Positions 35,086 to 47,840 of a stretch of DNA of 64,000 bases are shown in pieces. This DNA is from Sequoia sempervirens (lineage: Eukaryota > Streptophyta > Pinopsida > Cupressales > Cupressaceae), in assembly GCA_007258455.2 (NCBI GenBank), contig VDFB02262577.1, positions 1-64,000 of the forward strand. The letters are read 5' to 3'. The translations under genes were made by a program, and so were the position numbers. The notes beneath the pieces are model-generated. The model saw nothing but the letters and a program-made list of their open reading frames with translations, had not been told where the DNA came from and ran no database searches. The stretch's first letter is position 1. Each line of letters opens with the position of its first letter.

Positions 35086-37041
35086 CCCTTTTGCCACAGT
35101 TTTGGTATTTTAGCCATAACTTTTATGTCCAAACTCAAATTTTCAAGAACAAAATATTGTAGGAAAGCTAGTTTGAGACCAATCCAATGGTGTAGGTGAT
35201 TTTTCCTCATTTTCTTTCTTTCTGCATGTATTTCCAATCAAAATCATATCTTTATTTTTGTGCTTCTAGGGGAATAAATTTTGCATACGAACTTCATTTT
35301 TCGAAAAAAGATAGGTGTTGGAAAGGTCTTCTAGTGATATTTACACTATTTTAAAGGAATGGTTCATAACTAATAGGACTTTTATTTATTTTGTTCCAAG
35401 AATGTTATATATATTACAGATAAGTTATTTACTCATTCTTAATATTACTTATTAGAAATATGTGGTCCTCTAAAATTTATTCTCAACTTTTACTTATGAA
35501 ACAAGAGTTTAAGAATAGTGCTATTTTGATTTGTTGTGTATGTTATGTTTTACCAACATAACATGTAATATTACAAAAAAATTGTTGGAATAATGTGTTA
35601 GACAATCTATTGATAGACCTAATCAAAGATACTTATAAGCATTATATAATGAATTTACTCTGAATGAGAATAATGACATGGGTGCATTAGATCACATCAT
35701 CATTTGTAGCATGCCCATCGAGGATTACATAAAAAAAAATTCATGCTTTTATGCAGGTCCATAAAATATTTTACTTTGGTTATATCCAATATAGATTTTT
35801 AAATCACTATTTGTAGCTATTTTTTAAAATTAAAGTTACAATTTGGTTCATCGTTTAATAATTTAATGGCTAAAAAAAGTGTAAATTAAAGTAATTCTAA
35901 CTTCTACAAGATAACTACTACAACTAAATAAATGAAGTAAAGTTAAAGTTAAATTTATGCTAACAAAAAATCACTAAACCTCACTTAAGTTGTAATAACG
36001 CAATTGAAAGTTCAGATAATAAGTTTGATTGGTTTGTTTCCATATATTAATTGAAATTTTGAGAGAGTAAATTGAATATATTTAAATTTGATAAATTTAA
36101 TAAATTTTACTTTTAACCTCATCGATACTTTAATCCCAGTAAAAACCTTGTTTCATAATTGCTAATAACATTTTGCTTTGGTTGTAACAGTTTTAAAAAA
36201 AAAACATTAAAATAATTTGAAAACTTTAACTTTTTCATAATAATTGCATTATGGTAAAACAAAAATGTTATGCTTAATTTCCCAAAATTCTCAAAAAAAA
36301 TTTAGCCTATGATATTTGAGGAAAATAAATTTGAAAATTAAAAAAGTTAAAAATAGCACATTTTACTTTAGAAGAATTAAAATATAATGAATAAAAATAA
36401 AATTATCCATTTTGATTTGTTGAAATAAACAATATTAATCACTAATTAAGAATCTGACCTACTATAATTCCATGGGAGGAAGTAAAAAATATTAATAGGT
36501 ACTGTCAAACAAAATAAGCTAAACAACCCATAGGAACTTACTCTTAATGACTATATTTTCAAAAAAAAAATTATATATATACATGAATTTCAGGTTATTC
36601 GGGACTAAGTGCTTAGCCTCATGAATTATATGAATAGATTTGGAATCTTGTGTGCAAGATACACCGTAGATTATATATTAAGTCTTACCGCTTAAATAAT
36701 GTAAGTAGCTGGCACATATTTGTCGGACTGTATGAATAGAGCAGCAAACCAAATACTTATTTATCTACTCAAATACTTTAGCATTTTATGTCACACTTTT
36801 CAAAGTGAGAACTGAGCCAATAACCCAGTTGACCACGACTATCCATTTTCATAAATTTATCCATATTCAACTAAGTTAGGATTTCTCTCTTTTTAAATGA
36901 AATCCTATTACACGATGCAAAACTTTACAATGTAAAATTACCCAACTATAACTGCAAGCTCATAATGAGGACTACAATGAAACCAAAAAAATTGGTGAAT
37001 CGCAGCTGGTAAGGAACAACAATAAGATTGGCAAAGAATAT
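35086..37041. other. AT-rich intergenic DNA
   Basis: No supported gene. 35400-36560 is very AT-rich with homopolymer runs. 36560-37041 is somewhat less so and may be the 3' side of the exon-like island described next. Confidence 0.45.
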
Positions 37042-37122
37042 TTACACAAATAATAATATTTTATTAATCAAACGTCCAAAAGCCTTAAATATTTCCAGAG
37101 GACGGCCAAGTTCCAAAATGGC
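37042..37122 (-). pseudogene. Exon-like fragment resembling the UTP13/TBL3 C-terminal region (tentative)
   Basis: On the minus strand a CAG acceptor (37123-37125) is followed by AILELGRPLEIFKAFGRLI and a stop a few codons later. The spacing EL-x-RP-x-x-I-F-x-x-F matches what I remember of the C-terminal domain of the UTP13/TBL3 ribosome-biogenesis WD40 proteins (EL-RRP-x-x-LF-x-x-F). Only 19 residues are involved, so chance similarity is quite possible. Farther upstream on the same strand (37345-37455) is another open stretch, MKCVNSNLRTNHAMELLFKF to a TAG, behind an acceptor-like CTACAG. Confidence 0.22.
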
Positions 37123-37129
37123 CTGCATG

Positions 37130-38440
37130 GAAATCTTTAGGCACAATAACATAAATGCAGGTAGAAAATGATGATCAGTTTCGCATCCCAAATCAGTTAC
37201 AAATATAAACAAAATTTTCCTATGAACTTTTTGGCATATGCGATGAATTTAAAACAGATAAATACAACCCAAAAATGACTTATTTGGACAGCACAATATC
37301 ATATACACAGTTTACTGCGTCCATAAACTAATCAAAATGGCAATTTCCATCAGACAGTTTGCTGCTTCCAGTGCCATTGCAAAACTTAAAAAGCAACTCC
37401 ATTGCATGGTTGGTTCGAAGATTTGAATTCACACACTTCATTAATGAGACACTGTAGGTGAGTTTTTAATTCAATCTCCTATTATGCACAATCTCTAAAA
37501 TAAATCTGGACAGCTTTGCACAAACCTGCATAAGAGAGGAACCCATTTGCTGCTTTATTGAATAAATACTCTTTAATTATAATTACAAGATTTTGATTGT
37601 AGTATCAAATTTATTTATAAATATTAAGAAAAAAATAATATTAATTTTGAAGGAAAGCTAAAATAATTTATGTTGTAGATTGATTATTTTTTAAATTCAA
37701 TTTAGCTATCTGATATGCAAAAAACATTATTATATATTAGAATAAAATTTGTAAAATTTATTCTTTAATAATTTATTATAATGGTTAATAAAATTCATTC
37801 TAAGTTATTAAAAAGGTGTAACAATATCTTAAAATTGATCATGTTATATATTTTTGGAAGAAGGTCTCAAGTAGTTCTCCAGATAGAATTTGGAAGAAAA
37901 TTAAAATAAAAATCTAAAGAAATATATATAGTTATGAGTAGATTTTTTACCATGCAAAAATTCAAAGACCAAACAAATAGTTTTATAATTTAATTCTACA
38001 TTATAAATCATACAAATTAATAGATTATTCTTTATTTTCATCTTCATTTAACTTTTACCTTTATTTCACTTATATTATACAATCTCAAATTGAATTCATA
38101 TATGTCCAAATTAATAATTAAATTATTATTATCATATAATTATTATTCTTATAATATATATTTGATAAAATATGAATATATAATTTTTATTTAAAAATAA
38201 TGAAATTAATAACATTATATTTTCATAATTATTAGATTTAAGAGATGTTTAAATAACAATCTTACAGGTTTTGAAAAAGATTGAATATCTTTTCTTTGGA
38301 AAAGACAGTACAAATGTTAACTATTCTAATTATAATTTGAAAGTTAAAATTTCCCTATGTACACCTCATCGATGTATATCTCATATTGTACAGATTTAAA
38401 AGGATAAATTTTACAGATGTATATCCCAGATTGATATACA
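37130..38440. other. Exon-like island and AT-rich spacer
   Basis: 37130-37540 has more balanced composition than its surroundings and competing splice-like signals on both strands (GTGAGT at 37457 on plus). 37540-38440 is AT-rich and empty of recognisable features. Confidence 0.35.
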
Positions 38441-38447
38441 TTAAGTT

Positions 38448-38453
38448 TTTATT
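38448..38453 (-). terminator. Polyadenylation signal AATAAA
   Basis: A perfect AATAAA, about 22 nt after the TGA of exon 2, in the right orientation and distance for the small acidic repeat gene. Confidence 0.55.
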
Positions 38454-38474
38454 AAGGCTCTCCACACCAAACGT

Positions 38475-38855
38475 TCAGCGCCTGCGTTTACAACTCCCAT
38501 TTATATCTGCAAGATCAAACTCACCTATTAGCACATAAAATCAAGGCCAAAATCAAATTTCTAAAACTTCACGAGAGCATTATTGTTAAAGCCAAAATCA
38601 GCTAAAAATTTCCTACATACCATATGGATCACAATAATGTGATCCTCTTTTTCTTTTTCGATCTTCCATGAACAGATCGTCCATGAAGACATCTTCCATC
38701 ACCTCGTCCATGATAATATCTGCCATGAAGATATCTTCCATCACCTCGTCCATGATGACATCGTCCATAAAAACATCGTCCTCGTCGATCTCCATGAAAA
38801 CATATTCTTCTTCAAAATCAATGTCTGTCATAACATCGTCCATAATATCGTCCAT
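38475..38855 (-). CDS. Small acidic repeat protein, two exons, about 88 residues, unknown family
   Basis: Exon 1 coding is 38855-38621 (78 codons plus one base). Exon 2 coding is 38506-38475, ending TGA. The intron (38620-38507, 114 nt) starts GTATGT and ends TTGCAG, with a CTAAT branch-like site upstream of the acceptor. The first ATG is at 38855; an ATG at 38930 opens only a two-codon uORF. The product is almost entirely Met, Asp, Glu, Ile, Val and Phe. Residues 35-48 (MDEVMEDIFMADII) and 49-62 (MDEVMEDVFMDDLF) are 14-residue tandem repeats, with weaker related units before. The tail has KRKR at 67-70 and, only when spliced, KRRR at the C-terminus, which together could form a bipartite nuclear signal. 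An unspliced transcript would end after two more codons (GM). There are no stops or frameshifts, unlike every element around it. I recognise no homologue. Function is unknown. Confidence 0.6.
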
Positions 38856-38921
38856 GATAAGTCTGTAGGTGGGAAGCTTGAAGAAATTTAAACGAAATGA
38901 GGATGAAGGAGGGCTGAAATT

Positions 38922-38930
38922 CAAGTCATA
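38922..38930 (-). promoter_or_regulatory. Minimal upstream ORF (ATG ACT TGA)
   Basis: It lies at the predicted transcription start, 67 nt before the main ATG. It matters only if transcription starts upstream of it. Start-stop-like uORFs can reduce translation of the main frame in plants (general knowledge). Confidence 0.35.
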
Positions 38931-38956
38931 TGACTATTTAGGACGATTGAAAATCT

Positions 38957-38966
38957 TATATATAAC
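38957..38966 (-). promoter_or_regulatory. TATA box of the small acidic repeat gene
   Basis: Minus-strand TTATATATAAG is placed about 100 bp before the start codon, which predicts a transcription start near 38930 and a 5' leader of about 75 nt. Confidence 0.55.
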
Positions 38967-38991
38967 AAAGTACCTGCTAAGATGCTGAGGA

Positions 38992-39870
38992 CCGTTGAAT
39001 CAGCTGTGCCGCTATAGCTCATAATTAGATATATTCAGAGGCCGTAGAATTTTCTTTGGTAAGTCTGCTTTCAGTTTCTAAAATTATAAGATTTGATTTT
39101 TTGTGTTGCAGGAAACAGCTAAAGTAAAAGGAAACTTTCAATCTGTATACTGTCGAATTAGAACTTTATTGCCGTTTGGTATAATATTCTGTTGTAAAAT
39201 CTTAGTGTTCATACTCTCTGCACGGTTTCTTCGGAATTCGTAATAACATAGTTGTTATATTTATTGCAATGATTCAGCCGTGCCACTACAACTGACAATT
39301 AGATAGGCTAATTCAAATATGCTTGCTTATTGAAATTTAGTAGTAGGTTTTGAGGGTTAGGTTCAATTTACAGATCGATCAATCAGCCGTCGCCAAAGCT
39401 GATAATTCAAATATTGTAATTTATTAAGATCCCGGTTGTAATTTTCGAGGGGTTTAGTGGAATATTCTGTCAAAAACAAAAATCATAGTGTTTAATGGGG
39501 TTTGGTAGAATATTTTGTAGCAAAATCTTACTGTCTGCAGCCTCGTTTCTTTGGGATGCGTAAAAACATGCTTGTTATATTTATCGCAATGATTTTTCGC
39601 AAATTGAAATGCAGTGTCTGCAGCCTCGTTTGCAATTCAGAGAACTGAATCTTGTAGGATATATAAATATATTTGGAAAAGATATTGTCATTTATTAGTG
39701 TTTATTGCTGTGGCATAATATTCTGTACAAAAATCTTAGTAGTTATAATCTTAGTATGTCTTTTTGCAAGTTTAAATGCACTATGGCTGCAGCCTGCATT
39801 CCGAGAGCTGAATCTTGTAGATGCTGTTCTGGAACATAGGATATAGAAATATATTTGGAAACGATATCCT
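38992..39870. repeat. Degenerate repeats upstream of the small acidic gene
   Basis: AATCAGCTGTGCCGCTATAG (38998) recurs as ATTCAGCCGTGCCACTACAA (39271) and partly at 39380. A second block, ATAATATTCTG with TGTTATATTTAT-GCAATGATT, occurs at about 39180-39272, 39505-39594 and 39712 onward. A third, GAATCTTGTAG, occurs at 39646 and 39810. Spacing is irregular (roughly 110-330 bp). No coding. Confidence 0.6.
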
Positions 39871-42379
39871 TGACCAGAAACACGATGAAAACAAATAATC
39901 TTAACATGTGGAAATGTAACATCGCTGTCTAACAACATTTGAAAAACATATTTTGGTACATTAGTCAATAGAAGATATACTAGTGTCAATAGAAGAAACA
40001 TAACTAGGGAAAAAAGTCAACCCTTGATTCCTGAAGTACAATAGATTAAAAGTAATTTAATAACTACTTCAAGCCAAGGTTTCAATAAACCACATTCTCA
40101 GGATATTTCTTTAGCCCCTTCTCAGAAACTCCACATCACAATGGGAGATTTATGGGAAGAAGAACCACATAAAACCATAAAATTCTAGTTTCCTATTTTC
40201 TATAGGTAGGATACACTACAATAAATATTATTCCTCAGTTATTTTATCTAAAATTTCATGTCCTTATAATAAAATAACTCTATATGTTCTTGATTCAAAT
40301 TTTAAATCCTCTACAAAATTTAGGACTATACTACAAATGCAAACTAATTAAATATATTCCTAGCTACATTGAAGGACTCCACATTGAGGTGATTTAGTGG
40401 ATTAACATTAGATGCAATACCCCATTAGTAAACTATGAAGGAATTTTTCCTTAATAAGTACATGGAGTATTGTAGAGGGGGAAATGTGAGAGGAAATGAT
40501 ATTTTCATATTGACTTAGAAGGAGGATTAGCCTTGAGAAGATCATGTGAAAACATTTTTGTTTTCCTTAGATAAATCCATCAAACAATTTAATCTACAAC
40601 AATCAATAATTATTATTTAAATAATTCATTATTATATTTTCATAATATAATTATTTATCAATTAATAATATTGTTAGAATTAAGATAGTTTATATTTATT
40701 TTTATAAAATATTTTAATATATTTTATGCTAAAAAAGTTCTAAATACATTTACATGTCATTCTTATGCATTTCTACTCCTATCATAATAATCATATATTA
40801 TTTTTATGTGTGTGTATTAATATATTTAGCCTATTTTTTTTTATTATCATACATTCATTAGAAAGTAAGTATTATCAATCCTTATTAGACTTGTCTTTTA
40901 TTGCATTTTTGGTTTGTAGTTATTAGGTTTAATTCACAAGTACAAACTCCACCAATTAAAATAAAATTTAAATTTTAAAATTTTGTTAATTTCAACCCCT
41001 TCCCTTTCTATCCTTAAGTGTAAAATATATGGTTATGAAACTTGGTGTCCTATATTTAATGAAATTTATCACATTCATTCTAGGATATTCTAAATGTATG
41101 TTTCCTCTCATTATTGAAAGATAAATGATAAGACAACACTTGTATTTGGTGCACTAAAGGGAATACCAAACTAACATTGTAGGTTTTTGTCTTCTAATTT
41201 GAATTTATTCTATTTTCAAGATGTTAATTGAGGGGTACTTTTTTTGCAACTCTAATTTTAAGGAAACCTAGGAATGATATATTTTTATTACCACCTATCC
41301 CATAGATTGATAGGAGAAGTTTAATAGAGAAATGGGGATTAAGAAAGGAAAAATATCAAAATCAATCTAGGATTTATTGAAAGATAGAGGACTTGTCTAT
41401 AAAAGAAATGTTCTAAAATAATTAATCTATACTATAGGAAAAATAAAAAGCACAAAATTGTATGCTACTATTAAATACAATGAGAAAAATCAGAAAAATA
41501 TTTAGTGTCTTCATCGAGTCCACACCATTACACTATAATGAAGCTAAGTACTCGTTCTTAGGTTTTTGATAATCACAACCTTATGTACTTATTGAATGAG
41601 TTTACTCTATCTAGAAAAGTTTCGTTTAAGTTGATAAATGAATAAGGATTTGTTCAACATCCTTTGATACAATATATTATTTTCTAAGGATGCAATAAAA
41701 TCCAAAATATTGATGGTAAGAGTAACAAAAATAGGAAAACAACTAATATAATCAAGCATTAAAAAATATAATATAACAGATATTCTAAAATATACAATCT
41801 AATAAAAGAAGATGAGATATCTCCAATATATACATCATTGTGTAAGATGAGAGATTAAGTATAGTGGATGGATATGTATATAAAATTAGATACATAAGAG
41901 TAATCTAGAGGTACTTAAATAGACCATATTTTACTTAATTCCAAAGCCATAATTTATGTAAATTTATTTTCTTGGAGAATTTATAGATAAAAATAAATCC
42001 TCATAAAATTAATTTTTATTTACAATATTTTTATTTCCTTAGACTAGTATATTCCACTATTAGTTTTTTTATTTTATTCTCTTTAAAACACTTTCTAGAT
42101 GTTCTTAAAATTGTTTGGGTGATATTTTAAATATAAAAAAATAAGCATGTTAAATATTATTGATATTCAAGTAAGGGAATGGCCCTTGAATCAATGAGTT
42201 CAAAAAAATAGAAAAATACAAAATAGAGGCATTAACACCTCAACCTTTAGATAATAAAAAAGGAGGCACATAGGATTGAGAGAGACAAGAAGAAAAAAAG
42301 AAGTCATTAAGATAGAGGGGCACCAAACCAACACAAGAAAAACACAACAGAGGATTACTAACCACAATAGATGACCACT
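39871..42379. other. AT-rich intergenic DNA
   Basis: No gene, LTR or TIR was recognised. Composition is strongly AT-rich and homopolymer runs are frequent. Confidence 0.45.
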
Positions 42380-43260
42380 AACCTTTAGGACTGTAAATAA
42401 GGTTCCAATCAGCCTTCAGTTTTTCAAGCACTTCATGTTAGTCTTTCTCCTCCATATTTTCTATAGTGTTAGTTTAAATGGTACCCTCTTGGTAGTTTTC
42501 TTTCTTATTCTTATTTTTCCTGATCATAGTTTTTTTGAAGATCATGCCAAAGATAGCCATGTTCATGATCCCCTCAATAATTTAAGTGAATTTACCTATA
42601 GCCTCTTCTAGTGTAGATATCTTGTCTTTCATATTATCATGTTTATCATCAAATTTGACATTCAAAATACCACTTTGTAGCTCCTTAGTTTGATCATGTA
42701 AAATTTCTAGGGGCTTAAAGTGAGTGTCTTCCTCTCAATCAAAGCCCTCCATATCCTCCTTAATATTATTCTTTTCTTCCTTTGAAAATAGAGCTTCCAT
42801 TTCCTCATATTTATTTTCCTTAAAAATTTGCTCCTCCCCCTATGCCCTTCTTCTTCCTCCTCACTAACTTCTTCACCTTCATATTCATATTCACTATTAT
42901 CTAGGCTTATACTCATCATCACTAGGAAGAAACTCTTCATTAAAAGAGCCCAATACAACTTCCTCTATAAAAATCTTGTTTCCTTTGTTATCATTGCTCT
43001 TGTTCTGAATAACACTTGCTAGCATGGTAGGTTTCCTTTCACCTGACCCAATACAAGAAATAATCCAATAAAGATTTGTATGATCACCAATTTTTATAGT
43101 GATAGAACCAAAAGGACCCATTTTATTCTTTTTGGGTCAAGAAGAGATGAAAGGTCTTTCCTTTTATGATGGGTGGTTCTCTTCAAAACAATGATAGAAG
43201 ATGGATTAAAGGAGAAAATATTAATTGGGTATTCCATTTTGAGTTCAAATTTTGAATACA
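42380..43260 (-). pseudogene. Decayed coding region with acidic and coiled-coil character
   Basis: From a Met at 43121 the frame reads MGPFGSITIKIGDHTNLYWI, then SGERKPTMLASVIQNKSND, FIEEVVLGSFNEEFLPSDDE. After a frameshift near 42900 it continues through a Glu-rich stretch (EEEEEG), then MEALFSKEEKNNIKEDMEGF and MKDKISTLEEAIGKF (42620), to EVLEKLKADWNLIYSPKG (42400). Stops occur at about 42738, 42590 and 42440. It resembles 31876-33001 in style (acidic part, coiled coil, then a T/G-rich non-coding tail on the same strand), but I could not align the two. Function unknown. Confidence 0.45.
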
Positions 43261-43493
43261 AAGGGGGGGGTATGTGAGGATGCATCTATTTATTTTAAAT
43301 GAGTATGATTTCTAGGTGATTAGTGATGGAGGTTGGTGTTTTTAGGGTGGTGTTGAGAAAAAAATTATGCAACTCAACAAGTAATCCCTAATGCAGGGGT
43401 GGGTATGCCCCTGTAGCAATGCATGCCATCAACAAGGATAATAGGTAAAAAGGGATATTGACCCATTATTTTTTATGAATCTAATTCAAGATA
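43261..43493. other. Spacer
   Basis: No feature recognised. It contains GATA immediately before TIR copy 3. Confidence 0.4.
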
Positions 43494-44240
43494 GGGTATG
43501 TGCAAGATTATCATGGAAAAAATAGGCCCTTAAGTGGCAAAAAGTTCAAAAAAATCAAAGTTAGGCAACTTGACGTAAAAATTTGAATAAGTTATCTATA
43601 TTTTCAAAAATATGTAAGAATAGAATTGTAGCAAATTGAATGTAGTTTCTAAACTACTAGGTTTATTTTAAGAAAAAAGAAACTATTTGGTGAAACTTTG
43701 AAATTTCAATGAGTAGTTCAAGAAAATAAGAAGTAGGTGTCAATTCACCACCCTAACCACAATAAAAAAATAATATTTTATTTTTAGATATAAAGGACTT
43801 CCCCATGTGATGCATTTTTTTATAAATTTTTTCCAAAATATAAATAATTATGAATTTTATTAACTTTTGGGAAATATAAAAACTCATATGACCACCTTAA
43901 CTCAAAAAACTTCATGAAATTCAATTTTATTTATTTTAATCCTATAGTATGTGAAGCATAGAATGTGAAGCATTTTTGGATTAGAAAAATGTGATACTAT
44001 TTGAAAGCTATAGATGCTTTTCAATCAGCCTATCAATTAGGACTTTAGTTGTAATTCAAATAAAAATGAATAATAATTATTTATTTAATTCAAAGTAAAG
44101 CATAATTTATATTTGTGGAAAGATGAGAATCTCCTTTAAAAACCCTTTTCGTTTCATCAATTTTGGGTAAAAAAAAAGTCATCAGCCACATACCCCATCA
44201 TATTGCCACTTTTTGATCCATCATGATCCTAAACATACCC
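43494..44240 (+). mobile_element. TIR transposon family, copy 3 (747 bp)
   Basis: It starts GGGTATGTGCAAGATTATCA and ends ATCATGATCCTAAACATACC with a final C. It aligns with the other copies and has several small internal deletions. The flanking four bases are GATA and GACA, three of four matching, consistent with an aged 4-bp duplication. No transposase frame. Confidence 0.85.
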
Positions 44241-44459
44241 GACAGGAAAATAATATTCATCAATTATGTTAAGCCTTACTTCAAGATTAAAGTCACACAT
44301 AACGCACAAATTTACCAAAGCATAGGGCATGAGAACATTTTCCCTACCCAAACAATTTTGAAGATTAAATGATATCTTGGTCTATTGAGTTCAATGCATG
44401 CTCTAACTACAAGAAAATTATTAGTTAGTAAAAGTAGCATATGTTTTTGACATTATTTC
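44241..44459. other. Spacer left of the large LTR element
   Basis: No feature recognised. The five bases before the LTR (ATTTC) have no match after the other LTR. Confidence 0.4.
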
Positions 44460-47400
44460 TGTTGTGCATGCTTTGCACACACACCCCGCCATAGGTAGGG
44501 ACCCCCTCTTTTTTGTTCTGGTGGGTCATTTTTTGCTCTCCCTTTTTGCGTACCCTAGTTTCCAAACCTAAGTTGGCCATAAGCCTTTAAATGATCAATT
44601 TTAACTTTGGCCCAATTCACCCAGTTGAGTTTCAACAAGTCATTCACCTCTGCGGGTTTGGCCCTATGGGCTTCCCCTTGCTTTTCACCCAACATCCATT
44701 GGCCCTCGCGGACCTGCATTCATGGGATTCCTCTTGTCATTCACCCTTGCACTCCACCATTCACCTATATTCAAGCCTTGGTATCCACCTAACATGGAGA
44801 CTTTTCACCTATATTTGTCATTGCATCCTTTGACTTCTATGGACCCGCATTTGTGGATCGCCGTATGAAGGTTTTTGTCCCCTTTTTGCTGATTTGGAGG
44901 TGGTCAACCCTTCGCTACCGCCCACATGGTGGGCTATGCATTTGGCCCTATTGTCTCCATCATTACCATTACTGAAGTAAACTTGACCTAATACACTTCC
45001 AAAATTTCATGAGTCTAAAACATTTGTTGGTCTTTGCACACAAATTTCCCTCACTCGATGTCTATTTCCTAATGACTAAGCTCTTGTGCCATCCCACTAG
45101 GCGGGACTTGCATGCATTGTGTCCCTGAGATGAAACCATAAAATTGTGAGGGGACCCTTAAGCCCACACCCATTGACAAGTCTACCCCAGTGGACCGCCA
45201 TCTATGGGAGGCCATTACCATAGTGTCATTTGATGACAACAATCCTCTCATGGTCTCCCCACTTCGTAGACTCACAATCCACTAGTACCATCATCGCCCT
45301 ATGAATTTCATCCATGGCATGTTCCATTCATCATCCTGTTGTTGCAAATAATGAAATTCCATCCACAGAAGATGGTACAAAAGAGCCTCGAATGCAAATA
45401 TCCAACAAAGGCATAGAATTCATGAATTATCAAGTGTGAGGAAGGAAGAAGAGAGAGCAAGTATAATCGTTTGTGAGATTAAAAGTGCCCACAAAGCAAC
45501 TTCAGGGTATGCACTATCTGCATCATGGGAAAGGACCCAAATAATATTTTCTATTCCCAAGCTAGTGATAGATGGTGTTATCCTGGGCTTCATCAAGACT
45601 TCATATAAGAGTCTCTATTTGACATTGACCATGATGATAAGGGCATCCCAACATTGCCATCTTCCCTTTTTCACCTACTATCCTGGCAAACCTCTTTGTT
45701 GTGGGACCCACACTTCTCACGGTCGTCCCATGCACCATCGATGACATTCATGGCATCACCCCACACTCCCCTACCTATGGATGTTCCCCACGTAGGTTCT
45801 ACTTTGCGTACTTCTACCAAGCTTTCACCATTTTAAACGGCCTACCACTAGTGTCGCCCTGCATTCCTTGATTTGTATCCCTAGCTGAAGGCACATATGT
45901 GGGGGCCGATGTGTGGGCCCCTATATCATTCACCATTTTCCCACACTACCATGCCATCCAATTCTCTCGCAAAGGCCCAATTTTTTTTTAAAGTGTCCAA
46001 GATACTTGATATATATATATATATATATGAACAGGGGTACTTAGTGTGCATGTGAATAATCAAAGATGCAAAGTGTGACTGCACGACTGAACCTAATGAG
46101 GAATCATAGTTCTTGAAGCCTACTAATGGCTTGTTATGTACACTAAGGATGCTATGCGAGATGATGAAGTTAGCAATCAAATGGGTGGTTGATAAAATTT
46201 AATGCAAAAAAAAATTAAAGTGCTCAAAATGATCAAACATTAATATGAAACATAAGTGCGACATAGGGTGTGGAGGCTTTCATTTATTCTCAGTCATCAC
46301 TCGAGCGACATTAGCACTGCGATGTTCTACCTTTTTCTAGTTACGATCCCTCCATGAACTTTAACCATGTGGGCCTCACACTCTTAGTGGATGAGCTTCC
46401 ACGATGGAGGAGCTTTGGCTCTCCCCTCCCTCTTGTTTGTGATTTCTAGGCAGACCTCACCTATACACATCTCATGCTCCACGGGGCTGTTATCTATTTG
46501 GCTATCTCAAAATGCATTTGTGTAATGTTTCCCCACACTCCACCATCTGCATACCATTCAAAATTATTTTTACATTGCATGAACCACATGCCATGGGATT
46601 GCTCATTCATGGTTCATTCTATACTTGAATCAGTTTTATGCTATCAACTAGCATCGGACAGGCACACTTGGAAATCCAAAGGAATAGGGCATGATTCTAT
46701 TGTGTATGTGGAGGAAGCACAACAAAGGGATGAATCGAACCTGATCAGCCTATAGATGATAGATTAATGATAAGGCCAAACTCATAAGGAATTTGCAAAT
46801 AATGAGAGGTCTATATCAGAAAATTATGTGTGGGGATAGTGTTATTCTCATGGGTAGTATTTCAATGTAGGCAATCCAAATTTTTCCTTCAAAATGAGAA
46901 CCGCTTGAACTCAGAATAGTGAGATCCCTTTGTATGCATAAAATCCCAATTTGTATTGGAAATAAGACTACAAAGGTTGTTATTCCACATGTCACCTACT
47001 AGTGGTATTTCAAAGACGTTTTTCTGCACTCAAAAAAATTCCCAAGTGAAATGGAAACAAACTTATGATTCAAATGATGGTTGGTGTGGGAAGGTTCTTA
47101 AACCTAGAAAAGGAGGAGTGAATGACTAAGAGGAAAGGAGGATATTGCTCATCTAGACATCAGTTCTTAGGAGCAACCTACATAATGACAACTAATTACC
47201 TCTCTGCGGGCATCAAGAGGTAGAGTTCTAGGTATGGTTTTCCATTTTTCTTATGACCTATTGTGGGCTATCATCTGTATGCCCAACCTTGCAAAATTTT
47301 CTTCCATAGAACCCGCAGTTCATTCAGCCATCCAAGTGGAAACCTTTTCACAATGGAACTTTGATAAAATAGGCCAGAAGAAACCTCTACTCGTAGGAGC

Positions 47401-47840
47401 GTCCATTCAGAAATGGATGGTCATGTTGCCACATGAGCATGATGATGAAATATAAAATAAGAAGATAGGAATCATGGAATTGTTACATAATGGTGATGAA
47501 CATGTAGCTTGGTGAAGACACAATAAAAATATCAACATTGTTGTTTCACGATGCTAAAGAATACAAATAATGCAATGTTGTCGATGGTTAGTCTTCGACA
47601 TATTATGGACTGTTAGAAGCATCTAAATGCACTATTGTGAGCAAGTAAATGAAACACAATGCATCTCATGCTCACTAAGAATGGAACGATCAATGACATC
47701 AATGTTTCCAATAATGTAATAATTTGATAAAATAAATCACTCCATAATAGATGTAAAGGTATTTAGATAGTTATGGCTATAGTGGTATAGATATAATGAT
47801 CAAAATGGCGAGGGGAAAAATGTGATGTTCTTGATCAACA
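44460..47840 (-). repeat. Left 3.4-kb LTR (3' LTR if the element is minus-oriented)
   Basis: It aligns with 54920-58324 through its whole length. Termini are TGTTG and CAACA on the plus strand. Similarity to the other copy continues about 17 bp past 47840 (AAGGCAAGGAAAG), so the true LTR may be longer than the shared part. A TATA run lies at 46001-46028. Open frames inside (44591-44833, 45436-45744, 46474-46755 and others) are not kept in register with the other LTR and are not genes. Confidence 0.8.

Noticed and set aside
38668..38868. Ser/Met/Ile-rich frame on the plus strand opposite the acidic gene
   Set aside because: It is open only because the minus-strand repeat codons avoid stops in reverse. 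TATA, intron and AATAAA all support the minus strand.
44591..46755. Several plus-strand frames in the left 3.4-kb LTR, with related ones at 55051-57147
   Set aside because: The paired frames exist because the LTRs are duplicates. They differ in length and stops, have no motif, and show no excess of silent change by eye.
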